In this document: piece by piece, positions 14,375-23,505 of the stretch
How the letters are laid out: the number at the start of each line of letters is the position of its first letter
How positions within the stretch are numbered: position 1 is the first letter of the stretch
NCBI GenBank assembly: GCA_945833775.1
Contig: CAMAGI010000011.1
Span: 1 to 37,161, forward strand
Origin: an uncultured Lachnospiraceae bacterium
Lineage (GTDB): Bacteria > Bacillota > Clostridia > Lachnospirales > Lachnospiraceae
Direction of reading: 5' to 3'
DNA: 37,161 bases
Notes under the pieces: generated by a model
What the model saw: only the letters and a program-made list of their open reading frames with translations
Database searches by the model: none
What the model was told of the DNA's origin: nothing
Made by a program: the position numbers and the translations under genes

Positions 14375-16858
14375 ATGAAAAGCGCAGTTACCAAAAGAGA
14401 AAAATTTGACAAGGAATTGTTCAAAAGAAGCGTGATTTATAACATCAAGACACTGTATCGCAAGGATCTGGAGGAGGCTACCCCCAAGCAGGTATTTCAG
14501 GCAGTATCCCTTGCAATAAAGGATCAGATCATGGACAACTGGATCGAGACCCAGCGTGCATATGACAAGCAGGATCCGAAGATGGTCTATTATATGTCCA
14601 TGGAATTTTTGATGGGCCGTGCCCTTGGCAACAACATGATCAACATGAAGGCATATAAGCCCGTTGCCGAGGCGCTGGAGGAAATGGGTCTGGATCTGAA
14701 CCTGGTGGAGGATCAGGAGCCCGATGCAGCACTTGGAAATGGTGGTTTGGGACGTCTTGCAGCCTGCTTTCTGGATTCCCTTGCAACTCTGGGTTATCCC
14801 GCCTACGGCTGCGGTATCCGGTATCGCTACGGCATGTTCAAACAACAGATCCGGGACGGCTATCAGGTGGAGGTCCCCGATAACTGGCTGGAGGACGGCA
14901 ATCCCTTTGAACTTCGCAGACCCGAGTATGCAAAGACCGTCAAGTTCGGCGGCCGTGTCACGATGTACTGCGATGAAAACGGCAGAAATCACTTTCAACA
15001 GGTGGACTATCAGGCGGTGAGGGCGATTCCCTTTGACTGTCCCATTGTCGGATATGGCAACGGTATTGTGAACACCCTGCGCATCTGGGATGCCGAACCC
15101 ATGGAGGTATTTCACCTGGATTCCTTTGATAAGGGCGATTACCAGAAGGCTGTTGAGCAGGAGAATCTTGCCCGCAATATCGTGGAGGTCCTCTATCCCA
15201 ACGACAATCACTATGCGGGCAAGGAACTGCGGTTGAAGCAGCAGTATTTCTTCATCTCTGCGTCCGTGCAGGAGGCTGTGGAGAAGTTCATGCGCAAGCA
15301 TGATGATATTCATAAATTCCCTGAGAAGGTTACCTTCCAGCTCAACGACACCCATCCTACCGTGGCGGTACCCGAGCTGATGCGAATCCTGTTGGACGAC
15401 TACAATCTCTCCTGGGAAGAGGCATGGGATATCACAACCCGTACCTGCGCTTATACCAATCATACCATTATGGCGGAGGCTCTGGAGAAATGGCCCATCG
15501 ATCTGTTTTCCAGACTGCTCCCCAGAATCTACCAGATCGTTGAGGAGATTAACCGCCGCTTTGTAGCGCAGATTGAGCAGAAATACTCCGGAATTTACGG
15601 TGTGGATGTACAGGAAAAGATCCGCAAAATGGCGATCCTCTATGACGGACAGGTGAAGATGGCGCACATGGCAATCGTGGCCGGCTACTCCGTAAACGGT
15701 GTTGCCAGACTGCACACGGAAATTCTCAAAAAACAGGAGCTGCGTGACTTCTACGAGATGTTTCCGGAGCGCTTCAACAATAAGACCAACGGCATCACCC
15801 AGAGAAGATTCCTGCTGCACGGCAATCCGCTGCTTGCGGATTGGGTGACCGCAAAGGTCGGAAACGGCTGGATCACGGATCTTCCCAAGATTGCAGGCCT
15901 TAAGGAGCTGGCAGGTGACAAGAAGGCTCAGAAGGAGTTCATGGACATTAAGCATCAGAATAAAGTACGTCTCGCACAGTACATTCTGGAGCACAACGGT
16001 GTCGTTGTAGACCCCAACTCCATCTTTGATGTACAGGTTAAGAGACTCCATGAGTATAAGAGACAGCTTCTCAATATTCTGCACGTGATGCATCTGTACA
16101 ATGAGTTGAAGGCAAATCCTTCCATGGATTTCTATCCCAGAACCTTCATCTTCGGTGCTAAGGCAGCCGCAGGTTACCGCAATGCGAAGCTGACCATCAA
16201 GTTGATCAACTCGGTTGCTGAGGTGATCAACAACGATGCCTCCATCGGCGGACGCATCAAGGTTGTCTTCATTGAGAACTACAATGTTTCCAACGCGGAG
16301 ATTATCTTTGCGGCAGCAGACGTGTCCGAGCAGATTTCCACCGCATCCAAGGAGGCTTCCGGAACCGGTAACATGAAGTTTATGTTAAACGGCGCCCTCA
16401 CCCTGGGGACCATGGACGGTGCAAATGTTGAGATTGTCGAGGAAGTCGGTGCGGAAAATGCCTTTATCTTCGGCTTGTCCTCCGATGAGGTCATTGCCTT
16501 TGAGAACCACGGCGGCTACAATCCCATGGACATCTACAACAGTGATCCGGACATCAAGCGTGTTCTGGACCAGCTGGTGGACGGCACGTACAGTGCAGAC
16601 CGGGAATTGTTTCGGCCTCTTTACAATTCCCTGCTCAATACCCTGAGTACTTCCAAGGCCGATACCTACTTTATCCTGAAGGACTTCAAGTCCTATGCTG
16701 AGGCACAGAAGAGAGTGGAGAAGGCATACCGCGATGCGGAGGGCTGGGCAAAGAGCGCCATCTTAAACGTTGCCTGCTGCGGCAAGTTCACTTCCGACAG
16801 AACCATCCAGCAGTACGTGGACGAGATCTGGCACCTGGATAAGGTGATTTTGAAATAA
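14375..16858 (+). CDS. glgP: Glycogen/starch/alpha-glucan phosphorylase (GT35)
   Basis: 827 residues, the usual bacterial length. It releases glucose-1-phosphate from alpha-1,4-glucan chains using phosphate and pyridoxal phosphate. The signature EASGTGNMKFMLNGALTLGT contains the PLP-binding Lys at about residue 668. ALGNGGLGRLAACFLDSLAT (glucan/substrate region), QLNDTHPTVAVPELMR and VKRLHEYKRQLLNILH are further family blocks. The start has a strong GGAGGAGG a few bases upstream. The gap to ileS is only 25 bases with no terminator, so it may share the ileS transcript; the link would be transcriptional rather than metabolic. The aconitase-family gene follows 34 bases later with its own GGAGGAG. 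Confidence 0.96.
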   Translation: MKSAVTKREKFDKELFKRSVIYNIKTLYRKDLEEATPKQVFQAVSLAIKDQIMDNWIETQRAYDKQDPKMVYYMSMEFLMGRALGNNMINMKAYKPVAEALEEMGLDLNLVEDQEPDAALGNGGLGRLAACFLDSLATLGYPAYGCGIRYRYGMFKQQIRDGYQVEVPDNWLEDGNPFELRRPEYAKTVKFGGRVTMYCDENGRNHFQQVDYQAVRAIPFDCPIVGYGNGIVNTLRIWDAEPMEVFHLDSFDKGDYQKAVEQENLARNIVEVLYPNDNHYAGKELRLKQQYFFISASVQEAVEKFMRKHDDIHKFPEKVTFQLNDTHPTVAVPELMRILLDDYNLSWEEAWDITTRTCAYTNHTIMAEALEKWPIDLFSRLLPRIYQIVEEINRRFVAQIEQKYSGIYGVDVQEKIRKMAILYDGQVKMAHMAIVAGYSVNGVARLHTEILKKQELRDFYEMFPERFNNKTNGITQRRFLLHGNPLLADWVTAKVGNGWITDLPKIAGLKELAGDKKAQKEFMDIKHQNKVRLAQYILEHNGVVVDPNSIFDVQVKRLHEYKRQLLNILHVMHLYNELKANPSMDFYPRTFIFGAKAAAGYRNAKLTIKLINSVAEVINNDASIGGRIKVVFIENYNVSNAEIIFAAADVSEQISTASKEASGTGNMKFMLNGALTLGTMDGANVEIVEEVGAENAFIFGLSSDEVIAFENHGGYNPMDIYNSDPDIKRVLDQLVDGTYSADRELFRPLYNSLLNTLSTSKADTYFILKDFKSYAEAQKRVEKAYRDAEGWAKSAILNVACCGKFTSDRTIQQYVDEIWHLDKVILK

Positions 16859-16892
16859 TAATTTAGTCTTATGATTTTACAGGAGGAGCAAT

Positions 16893-19187
16893 ATGATCGA
16901 ATTACTGCAAGGCGGTGCATACCTGGTAAAGGGTACAGAGATTATTCCCGATTCCGCAGATGCGGCAGCGGCGATTGCGTCGAAAACCGGCAGAACCGTT
17001 TCCAGACAGGAGGCTGTCGAGAACACCATCGCATATGGTATTCTGAAGAGCCACAATACGTCCGGGAATATGGACAAGCTGAAAATCCGTTTTGACAAGC
17101 TGACCAGCCACGATATTACCTTTGTCGGCATTATCCAGACTGCGAGGGCATCGGGACTGACCAAATTCCCCATGCCCTATGTGCTCACCAACTGCCACAA
17201 TTCCCTGTGTGCGGTGGGCGGTACCATCAACGAAGATGACCACATGTTTGGACTGACCTGTGCCAAAAAATACGGCGGAGTGTACGTTCCTCCTCATCAG
17301 GCCGTCATCCATCAGTATGCCCGGGAGATGCTTGCCGGAGGCGGGAAGATGATCCTTGGTTCGGATTCCCATACCCGGTATGGTGCACTCGGAACCATGG
17401 CAATGGGAGAGGGCGGTCCCGAACTGGTAAAACAGCTTTTGAACCAGACCTACGACATCAATATGCCCGGTGTGGTGGGTGTGTACCTGAAGGGGACACC
17501 GGTAAAGGGTGTTGGTCCGCAGGACGTTGCTCTGGCGATTATCGGTGCAGTATTTAAAAACGGCTATGTCAAGAATAAGGTGATGGAGTTTGTAGGTCCC
17601 GGAGTGGCCAGTCTGTCTGCTGATTTCCGTATCGGCATTGACGTAATGACCACGGAGACTACCTGTCTTTCCTCCATCTGGAAAACCGATGATGAGATCA
17701 AAGACTTTTACGAGATTCACGGGCGCAGCGAGGAGTATCGGGAGCTGGCACCCGGAGAAGTTGCTTATTATGACGGCATGATCGTTGTGGATCTGGATCA
17801 GGTTCGCCCCATGATCGCCATGCCCTTCCATCCCAGCAACACATACACCATTGAGGAACTCAACGCGAACCTGGAGGATATTCTGGCAGAGACCGAGAAG
17901 CGCGCATTGGTAAGCCTGGACGGCGCGGTGGATTTCTCCTTAAGGAGCAAAGTGCGGGACGGTCATCTCTATGTGGATCAGGGGATTATAGCGGGCTGTG
18001 CCGGCGGCGGATTCGAAAACATCTGTGCCGCAGCAGACATCCTGAGGGGCCGCTATATCGGCTCGGATGGATTTACGCTGAGTGTATATCCTGCTTCCAT
18101 GCCGGTCTATATGGAACTGATCCGAAACGGCTGTGCAGCAACGATTATGGAGACCGGTGCGGTGATGAAGACCGCTTTCTGCGGACCCTGCTTCGGAGCG
18201 GGTGATACTCCTGCAAACAATGCATTCAGTATCCGTCACTCCACCAGAAACTTCCCCAACCGTGAAGGCAGCAAGCTGCAGAACGGTCAGATCTCATCTG
18301 TCGCATTGATGGATGCAAGATCCATTGCCGCGACCGCAGCCAACCGGGGACGTCTGACTCCCGCGACGGAGTTCGACGGGGAGCTCGGAAGATATCGCTA
18401 CCATTTTGACAGCAAGATTTATGCGAACCGTGTATTTGACTCCCATGGTGTTGCAGATCCCGATCAGGAGATTCAGTTCGGTCCCAATATCAAGGACTGG
18501 CCCGCAATGGGTGAGCTTCCCGAGAATCTGGTCCTGCGTGTGGTCAGCGAAATCCATGATCCCGTGACGACCACGGATGAACTGATTCCTTCCGGCGAAA
18601 CCTCATCCTATCGTTCCAATCCGCTGGGACTGGCAGAATTTACTCTGTCCAGAAAGGACCCCGAGTACGTCGGACGTGCCAAGGATATCCAGAGGGCTGA
18701 AAAGGCGAGAATGGCAGGAGAGCACCCCTGCCAGGCACATCCGGATGTAAAGCCCCTTATGCAGACGATCAAGACGATGTTTGCCGATGCCAGCCATGAG
18801 AATACCGGCTTCGGATCTACGATCTTCGCAGTAAAACCCGGTGACGGATCCGCAAGAGAGCAGGCGGCAAGCTGTCAGAAAGTGCTCGGCGGATGGGCCA
18901 ATATCGCAAATGAGTATGCCACCAAGCGTTACCGTTCCAACCTGATCAACTGGGGTATGCTTCCCTTCCTGATTCCGGAGGGTGAACTTCCCTTCAAAAA
19001 TCTCGATTACATCTTTGTGCCCGGCATTCAGAAGGCAGTGAGAGACAGAATCGATGAAATCAAGGCTTATGTGGTATCTCCCGAGAGCGGATCGATGAAG
19101 GAATTCGAGCTTCGGCTGGGTGAGCTTACCGATGAGGAGAGACAGATCATTCTGAAGGGATGTCTGATCAATTATAACCGCGTGTAA
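16893..19187 (+). CDS. Aconitase-superfamily hydratase (YbhJ-like)
   Basis: 764 residues. The protein has the aconitase fold: an Asp-His rich substrate region ([20 protein letters not shown]), the [4Fe-4S] cysteines in [16 protein letters not shown] and [15 protein letters not shown], and a swivelling C-terminal domain with the GNMKR-like region replaced by [18 protein letters not shown]. All three iron-sulfur cysteines of the classical pattern appear present. Length and sequence style resemble the uncharacterised YbhJ hydratases rather than AcnA, AcnB or LeuC, so the substrate is uncertain; citrate/isocitrate is possible but unproven. No citrate synthase or isocitrate dehydrogenase is next to it. 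GGAGGAG lies before the ATG. Confidence 0.85.
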   Translation: MIELLQGGAYLVKGTEIIPDSADAAAAIASKTGRTVSRQEAVENTIAYGILKSHNTSGNMDKLKIRFDKLTSHDITFVGIIQTARASGLTKFPMPYVLTNCHNSLCAVGGTINEDDHMFGLTCAKKYGGVYVPPHQAVIHQYAREMLAGGGKMILGSDSHTRYGALGTMAMGEGGPELVKQLLNQTYDINMPGVVGVYLKGTPVKGVGPQDVALAIIGAVFKNGYVKNKVMEFVGPGVASLSADFRIGIDVMTTETTCLSSIWKTDDEIKDFYEIHGRSEEYRELAPGEVAYYDGMIVVDLDQVRPMIAMPFHPSNTYTIEELNANLEDILAETEKRALVSLDGAVDFSLRSKVRDGHLYVDQGIIAGCAGGGFENICAAADILRGRYIGSDGFTLSVYPASMPVYMELIRNGCAATIMETGAVMKTAFCGPCFGAGDTPANNAFSIRHSTRNFPNREGSKLQNGQISSVALMDARSIAATAANRGRLTPATEFDGELGRYRYHFDSKIYANRVFDSHGVADPDQEIQFGPNIKDWPAMGELPENLVLRVVSEIHDPVTTTDELIPSGETSSYRSNPLGLAEFTLSRKDPEYVGRAKDIQRAEKARMAGEHPCQAHPDVKPLMQTIKTMFADASHENTGFGSTIFAVKPGDGSAREQAASCQKVLGGWANIANEYATKRYRSNLINWGMLPFLIPEGELPFKNLDYIFVPGIQKAVRDRIDEIKAYVVSPESGSMKEFELRLGELTDEERQIILKGCLINYNRV

Positions 19188-19256
19188 GAAGCTGATGGTA
19201 AGACCGATGGACAAAAATACAGAAATATCTGTCAGTTTGTCCGGAGAAAGGAAAAT

Positions 19257-19736
19257 ATGGAATTTAACAAGACAGTTACCAATCCGATTCTGGTGGGTAT
19301 CCTGGAGGTATTAAAGGAGGAGGACTCACCGGAGCATCGCAAATTATTCCTGGATGAGCTGTCGGAGGCAAAATTGATGCTTCCGGCGGATATCATGCCT
19401 CCGCCGGAGATCGATGCCGACGGCAGGATGCATCTGGCGCAGGGATGCAGAGTGGGATTCCCGCAGCTGAAGGCACCCGACGGAAAACAGTTTTATCTGG
19501 CCTTTACGGATCAGATGGAAATGAAAAAGTGGAAGAATGAGGATTCCGTTCCGTTCTTTGCGGTAAAGCTTGAGGACTATGCCGGAATGCTCTTCGGACA
19601 GGATTCCAACGGAAATGCCAGCCCGGCCAACGGCTTTGTCATCAACCCCTTCGGAAACAATATTGTTGTTCCCAAAGAGCTTGTAGCCATTGTCATGGCA
19701 AAGAAATATCCAAACGGCGGTGGCATGCCGTCATAA
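19257..19736 (+). CDS. SseB-like N-terminal domain protein
   Basis: 159 residues forming a single SseB_N-type domain. Helix-rich N-terminus (ILEVLKEEDSPEHRKLFLDE), then a beta-rich part with LMLPADIMPPPEID, FYLAFTDQMEMKKWK and NGFVINPFGNNIVVPKELVA, the typical closing strand of this domain. The family name comes from enhanced serine sensitivity in E. coli; its biochemical role is not established. It follows the hydratase by 69 bases, a gap containing a small hairpin (GGACAAA with TTTGTCC, 19209-19242) just before the AGAAAGGA ribosome binding site. The terminator at 19840-19889 probably ends this transcript if not used as a switch for the next gene. Confidence 0.82.
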   Translation: MEFNKTVTNPILVGILEVLKEEDSPEHRKLFLDELSEAKLMLPADIMPPPEIDADGRMHLAQGCRVGFPQLKAPDGKQFYLAFTDQMEMKKWKNEDSVPFFAVKLEDYAGMLFGQDSNGNASPANGFVINPFGNNIVVPKELVAIVMAKKYPNGGGMPS

Positions 19737-19769
19737 CAGAGGAATTTCTCCTAAACTTTTAACAAAACC

Positions 19770-19834
19770 TGTCGATATACATGGTACAGGCGGAGACGTT
19801 CGGCCGACGTCCTGCCAAGTATATGTGAGCGACA
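19770..19834 (+). promoter_or_regulatory. Structured RNA element upstream of a terminator (riboswitch-like)
   Basis: TGTCG (19770-19774) pairs with CGACA (19830-19834). ATATAC (19775-19780) pairs with GTATAT (19819-19824), leaving a 5-base bulge. Inside, GGCGG plus GACGT (19789-19799) pair with ACGTC plus CTGCC (19807-19816) with one bulged A and a TCGGCCG loop. I recognise no known riboswitch consensus in it. The 5' strand can alternatively pair with the arm of the following terminator. Confidence 0.5.
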
Positions 19835-19839
19835 CCACG

Positions 19840-19889
19840 GACGGTACTTGTATGGGAAAATGGATTTCCCGTACAGTGCCGTCTTTTTT
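19840..19889 (+). terminator. Strong intrinsic terminator between SseB-like and EF-hand protein genes
   Basis: GACGGTACTTGTATGGGAAA (19840-19859) pairs along its length, with one bulged T, with TTTCCCGTACAGTGCCGTC (19865-19883), and six T follow (19884-19889). It either ends the ileS-side transcript or serves as the expression platform of the structured leader just upstream. Confidence 0.9.
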
Positions 19890-19976
19890 ATGGGGGACAG
19901 GGAAGTGTCCGTAAAAGCGGTTCCGATGGTATGACAGAAGTATGACACGGACGTCATTTTCTGGAGAGACATCGGA

Positions 19977-21152
19977 ATGTGGCGGGCGCAGAGGGAGAAA
20001 ATAGGATTGAAAATTGATTCCGCGACAGTAGGAATGGAATCCGCAAGAAATTACAGGTCTTCTACAACGACCGTAAGAAAGTTTGCCATAAAGGAATATC
20101 AGGCAGCCCGGGAGGGCAGGCAGGACGCACTGGATGCGACTGTGACAGGGGAAGGTGAGAACGATCGGACACAGACCGATACACAGGAGAAGGCGGAGAA
20201 CAAAAGCAACTCCGTTCTGGAACAGTGGCAGAATCGGTTCAGTGTAACCGCTCCGCGATTTGTCGTGCATTCATCTGCCGACAACACGGTTACGGAGCTC
20301 CGGCAGTTGACCGTGCGCTATATTTTTGATTTGTTGTTTGGGGCAAGACGAGGCAGGCAGTATTCCCGTATGGAGGATAACAGTACGGGTTTCAAGCAGA
20401 CCGATCTGTCCGGCCCGGTATCGGAGCAAAACACGGTCATGCCCGTACAGACCTTCAAAAGCCTGTTCTATATGCAGGAAAGCTATTACGAGGAATACGA
20501 GGATACAACCTTTTCCACGATGGGCACGGTGAAAACCTCCGATGGCAGAGAGATTAATTTCCAGGTCAATGTGGGGATGAGCCGGTCCTTCCAAGAGTAC
20601 TTCCGTGAGGATCTGGAGGTCGCTTCCTTCGCTTTCTGTGATCCTCTGGTAATCAATCTGGATGTGGACAGTGCGCAGCTTTCGGATCAGACATTCTATT
20701 TTGACATAGACGCGGACGGCGTGGAGGATGAGGTATCCAATCTGGGCAGCGGCAGCGGTTATCTTGCGCTGGATAAGAACGGCGACGGAGAGATTAACGA
20801 TGGCAGTGAACTCTTCGGTACGGCATCCGGAAACGGTTTTGCGGATCTGGCCCGCTATGATGAGGACGGCAACGGCTGGATTGACGAAAACGATGCGGTC
20901 TGGGACAAGTTGCAAATCTGGTGTCGGGACGAGAACGGCAGGAGCGTCCTCTACAGACTGGCGGACAAGGGCGTGGGAGCCATCTGCCTTCAGAATGTTT
21001 CCACGGACTTTACGATGAAGGGCGGAATGGGTCAGACAACCGGCGCGGTGCGGGCTTCGGGGATTTTCCTCTATGAAAACGGCAATGTGGGAACCGTACA
21101 GCACGTGGACCTGGCGAAGCCGGTCCTTTCGGGAGATCCGGGGCAAGTGTAA
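19977..21152 (+). CDS. EF-hand-like calcium-loop protein of unknown function
   Basis: 391 residues from the ATG at 19977. An in-frame TTG at 20007 (GAGGGAG nine bases upstream) would give a product starting at LKIDSATVGMESARNYRS, where I believe related proteins begin, so the start is ambiguous. No signal peptide or membrane helix is seen. The N-terminal half is low-complexity and charged. The conserved C-terminal half contains DPLVINLD, FYFDIDADGVEDEVSNLGSG, then two calcium-type loops, DKNGDGEINDGSELFG and DEDGNGWIDENDAVWD, and ends GIFLYENGNVGTVQHVDLAKP. Very similar blocks are familiar to me from proteobacterial proteins of unknown function. Calcium binding is inferred from the DxNxDG pattern. 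The gene stands alone between two terminators. Confidence 0.75.
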   Translation: MWRAQREKIGLKIDSATVGMESARNYRSSTTTVRKFAIKEYQAAREGRQDALDATVTGEGENDRTQTDTQEKAENKSNSVLEQWQNRFSVTAPRFVVHSSADNTVTELRQLTVRYIFDLLFGARRGRQYSRMEDNSTGFKQTDLSGPVSEQNTVMPVQTFKSLFYMQESYYEEYEDTTFSTMGTVKTSDGREINFQVNVGMSRSFQEYFREDLEVASFAFCDPLVINLDVDSAQLSDQTFYFDIDADGVEDEVSNLGSGSGYLALDKNGDGEINDGSELFGTASGNGFADLARYDEDGNGWIDENDAVWDKLQIWCRDENGRSVLYRLADKGVGAICLQNVSTDFTMKGGMGQTTGAVRASGIFLYENGNVGTVQHVDLAKPVLSGDPGQV

Positions 21153-21197
21153 ATGTGACAGAAATGTCATTATAGTATTTTGAACGAATCAAAGAAA

Positions 21198-21232
21198 AAC
21201 AGACGGCGGAGAAATCTGCTGTCTGTTTTTTT
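21198..21232 (+). terminator. Intrinsic terminator after the EF-hand-like gene
   Basis: AACAGACGGCGGA (21198-21210) pairs with TCTGCTGTCTGTT (21215-21227) around a GAAA tetraloop and runs into a T-tract that ends at 21232. Confidence 0.9.
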
Positions 21233-21317
21233 GTATATTTCAAGACAAACAGGTAAAAATAACAGCGAAGGCAACGAAATGTAAATCACCCCAAGCGGTA
21301 TAAAGGAAGGAAAGGCA

Positions 21318-22217
21318 ATGAAAAAGAGTACAAATAACAATATCAGAAGAGAACGCATTATCATGATTGCTTCCTCCGTATTTGTTTTGACAGCGCTCAC
21401 CATGACCGGTCTCTTTATGAAAAATCAGGAAAACAAGGAGCAGGATAACGGCTATTCGGTGGATTTCACGGCACTTGAGAACAATGCGGAGAGTAAGATC
21501 CAAAACAACCCCGACACCGGGATTGCGCAAAACGCGCCCGTAGGGGACAGTGATCTGCTGCAGGAGTCCCCGAATTCCGATCTGGACTACATGCCCTTGG
21601 AAGCGGATTCCACACAGGTAGAGATCCCCGGACTTACAGGCAGGAATAAGGACAGCGAGAAGGAAAATGGCAAGAAGGACAGTAGTACGAAGGACGTCGG
21701 TACGAAGAACAATCTTTCCGATACCGAAGCCCAGACACAGGCACCACAGAGCGAGCCTGCACAGGAGACGGCGGGTGAGCAGGTGGAAGTTGCGATGCCG
21801 CTTGCATTCAACGAGGCCGATGGCCTTGTACGACCGCTGGAAGGAGACATTCTTCTTCACTACAGCATGGGAAGCAGTATCTATTTTGCCACGTTGGATC
21901 AGTATAAATACAACCCTGCAGTGATGATCAGTGCAGTCGAGGGCACCGGCGTGAGCGCGTGTGCAGCCGGAAAAGTGATCAGCATCTTTGAAGATTCCGA
22001 GATCGGAAAAGCACTCACACTGGATCTGGGAAACGGTTATTACGCAACCTACGGGCAGCTTAAGGACATTGTCGTCTCCGTTGACAGCTACGTGAATGCG
22101 GGGGATGTGATCGCGTCCGTAGCGGCTCCCACGAAGTATTTTGCAGCGGAGGGCAGCAATCTGTATTTCCGACTGGAGAAGGACGGCAGTCCCATCAATC
22201 CGGAAAATCTGTTTTGA
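21318..22217 (+). CDS. SpoIIQ-like membrane-anchored LytM/M23 protein, metal site lost
   Basis: 299 residues. A single N-terminal membrane helix (about 14-34, IIMIASSVFVLTALTMTGLF) is followed by a long disordered linker rich in Glu, Ser, Lys and Gln (about 40-160) and a C-terminal LytM/M23 fold. The catalytic zinc ligands are gone: the HxGxD position reads YNPAVM, the YxHL position reads YGQL (in GYYATYGQL) and the LHFE position reads LYFR. The protein therefore should not cut peptidoglycan and more likely acts as a binding scaffold. SpoIIQ, the forespore partner of SpoIIIAH, is the family parallel for such a layout, but SpoIIIAH is not in the window and the identity is inferred. AAGGAAGGAAAGG precedes the ATG. 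It heads the run leading to ddl and murF. Confidence 0.8.
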   Translation: MKKSTNNNIRRERIIMIASSVFVLTALTMTGLFMKNQENKEQDNGYSVDFTALENNAESKIQNNPDTGIAQNAPVGDSDLLQESPNSDLDYMPLEADSTQVEIPGLTGRNKDSEKENGKKDSSTKDVGTKNNLSDTEAQTQAPQSEPAQETAGEQVEVAMPLAFNEADGLVRPLEGDILLHYSMGSSIYFATLDQYKYNPAVMISAVEGTGVSACAAGKVISIFEDSEIGKALTLDLGNGYYATYGQLKDIVVSVDSYVNAGDVIASVAAPTKYFAAEGSNLYFRLEKDGSPINPENLF

Positions 22218-22269
22218 GGACAGTGCTTACCGGAAACCGGGAGAGTAAAATAACGGAAGGTAGCGGTTT

Positions 22270-23478
22270 ATGTATATTGTCGGCGGTAAGTTTCTCACAA
22301 TGTCCGGAGAACCGATTTTGGACGGAATCCTTCACATTGTGGACGGCAAAATTGACGCCATCGGCGAGAAGGGCAAGGTAGCGTATAACCCCCGGCCGGG
22401 GGAGCGCGTCCTCGAGATTTCGGACGGCATCATTATGCCGGGGATCATAGAAGCCCATTGCCATATGGGCATTACCGAAGAGAAGAAGGGGATGGAGGGG
22501 GATGACTGCAACGAGACAGTCAACCCGGTTACTCCCTGGCTTCGGGCAGTGGATGCCATCAACTCCATGGACGCGGCCTTCCACGATGCGGTGCGGGCAG
22601 GCATCACGGCTGCCATGATCGGACCGGGGAGCTCCAATGTGGTCGGCGGACAATTTGCCCTGTTAAAAACCTGCGGCAGGAGAGTGGACGAGTTGGTGGT
22701 CAAAGCACCTGCAGCGATGAAGGTGGCCTTCGGAGAGAATCCGAAGGTCAATTATTCCGGTCAGGGCAGGAGCCCGGCCACGCGCATGGCAATCGCCGGG
22801 CTACTGCGGGAGGAATTGTGGAGTGCGGTCGGTTATCTGCGCGCGAAAGAAAAGGCGGAGAGGGATGGAACGGATTTTCAGCCGGATTTTAAAAAGGAAT
22901 GCTGGATTCCGGTGCTAAAGGGAGAGATTCCCCTAAAGGCCCATGTTCATCGGGTGGATGACATCTTTACAGCTATAAGAATAGCGAAGGAATTCGACTT
23001 GAAAATGACGCTGGATCATTGTTCGGAGGGGCACCTTGTGGCCGAAGAGCTTGCCCGGGAGGGATACCCCGCCATCGTCGGTCCGGATCTGACCAGCCGC
23101 AGTAAGATTGAGGTGCAGAATGTGGCATTTAAGACGATCGGCGTTCTGCAGAGGGAGGGGTTGCTGTGTGCAATCACAACCGATCATCCGGTCTCCCTGA
23201 TTCAGTCGCTTCCTCTGTGCGCAGGTCTTGCGGTGAAGGCAGGACTTCCCCTGGAGGAAGGGTATCGGGCAATTACCATCAATCCGGCGATCATCTGCGG
23301 AGTCGCAGACCGGATGGGAAGTCTGGAAGTGGGAAAGGATGCCGATATCGCGATTTACGACGGCAATCCGATGGAGGTCTTTACCAGGACACTTTACACG
23401 ATAATCGACGGTTGCATTGTGTACGATCACGAAAAAGGCTGTGACCACGAAAGGCATTGCTTTCTATCAAATTCGTGA
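22270..23478 (+). CDS. Amidohydrolase-superfamily protein (imidazolonepropionase-like)
   Basis: 402 residues. Metal-dependent hydrolase with the small N-terminal beta domain (MYIVGGKFLTMSGEPILDGI), the first metal motif HxH in GIIEAHCHMG (about 60-66), further ligands in KAHVHR (about 225) and LDHCSEGH, and the final Asp in TTDHPVSL (about 300). A second His ligand set and GKDADIAIYDGNPMEV close the fold, as in imidazolonepropionase/deacetylase-type members. The substrate cannot be told from sequence; an internal amide or cyclic amide is likely. It lies 52 bases after the SpoIIQ-like gene, and the next gene starts 27 bases after its stop, so it is probably part of one transcript. AACGGAAGG precedes the ATG. 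Confidence 0.88.
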   Translation: MYIVGGKFLTMSGEPILDGILHIVDGKIDAIGEKGKVAYNPRPGERVLEISDGIIMPGIIEAHCHMGITEEKKGMEGDDCNETVNPVTPWLRAVDAINSMDAAFHDAVRAGITAAMIGPGSSNVVGGQFALLKTCGRRVDELVVKAPAAMKVAFGENPKVNYSGQGRSPATRMAIAGLLREELWSAVGYLRAKEKAERDGTDFQPDFKKECWIPVLKGEIPLKAHVHRVDDIFTAIRIAKEFDLKMTLDHCSEGHLVAEELAREGYPAIVGPDLTSRSKIEVQNVAFKTIGVLQREGLLCAITTDHPVSLIQSLPLCAGLAVKAGLPLEEGYRAITINPAIICGVADRMGSLEVGKDADIAIYDGNPMEVFTRTLYTIIDGCIVYDHEKGCDHERHCFLSNS

Positions 23479-23505
23479 TAAAATAAGGTGGTGGAGGAAA
23501 CGCTA

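Noticed and set aside
14324..16093. 589-codon open frame antisense to glgP
   Set aside because: Same reasoning: a shadow of a strongly biased coding gene, with no start site or motif.
19770..19834. Known riboswitch (c-di-GMP, purine, guanidine, fluoride) in front of the EF-hand gene
   Set aside because: None of the core consensus motifs I know for these classes could be found, so I report only an unnamed structure.
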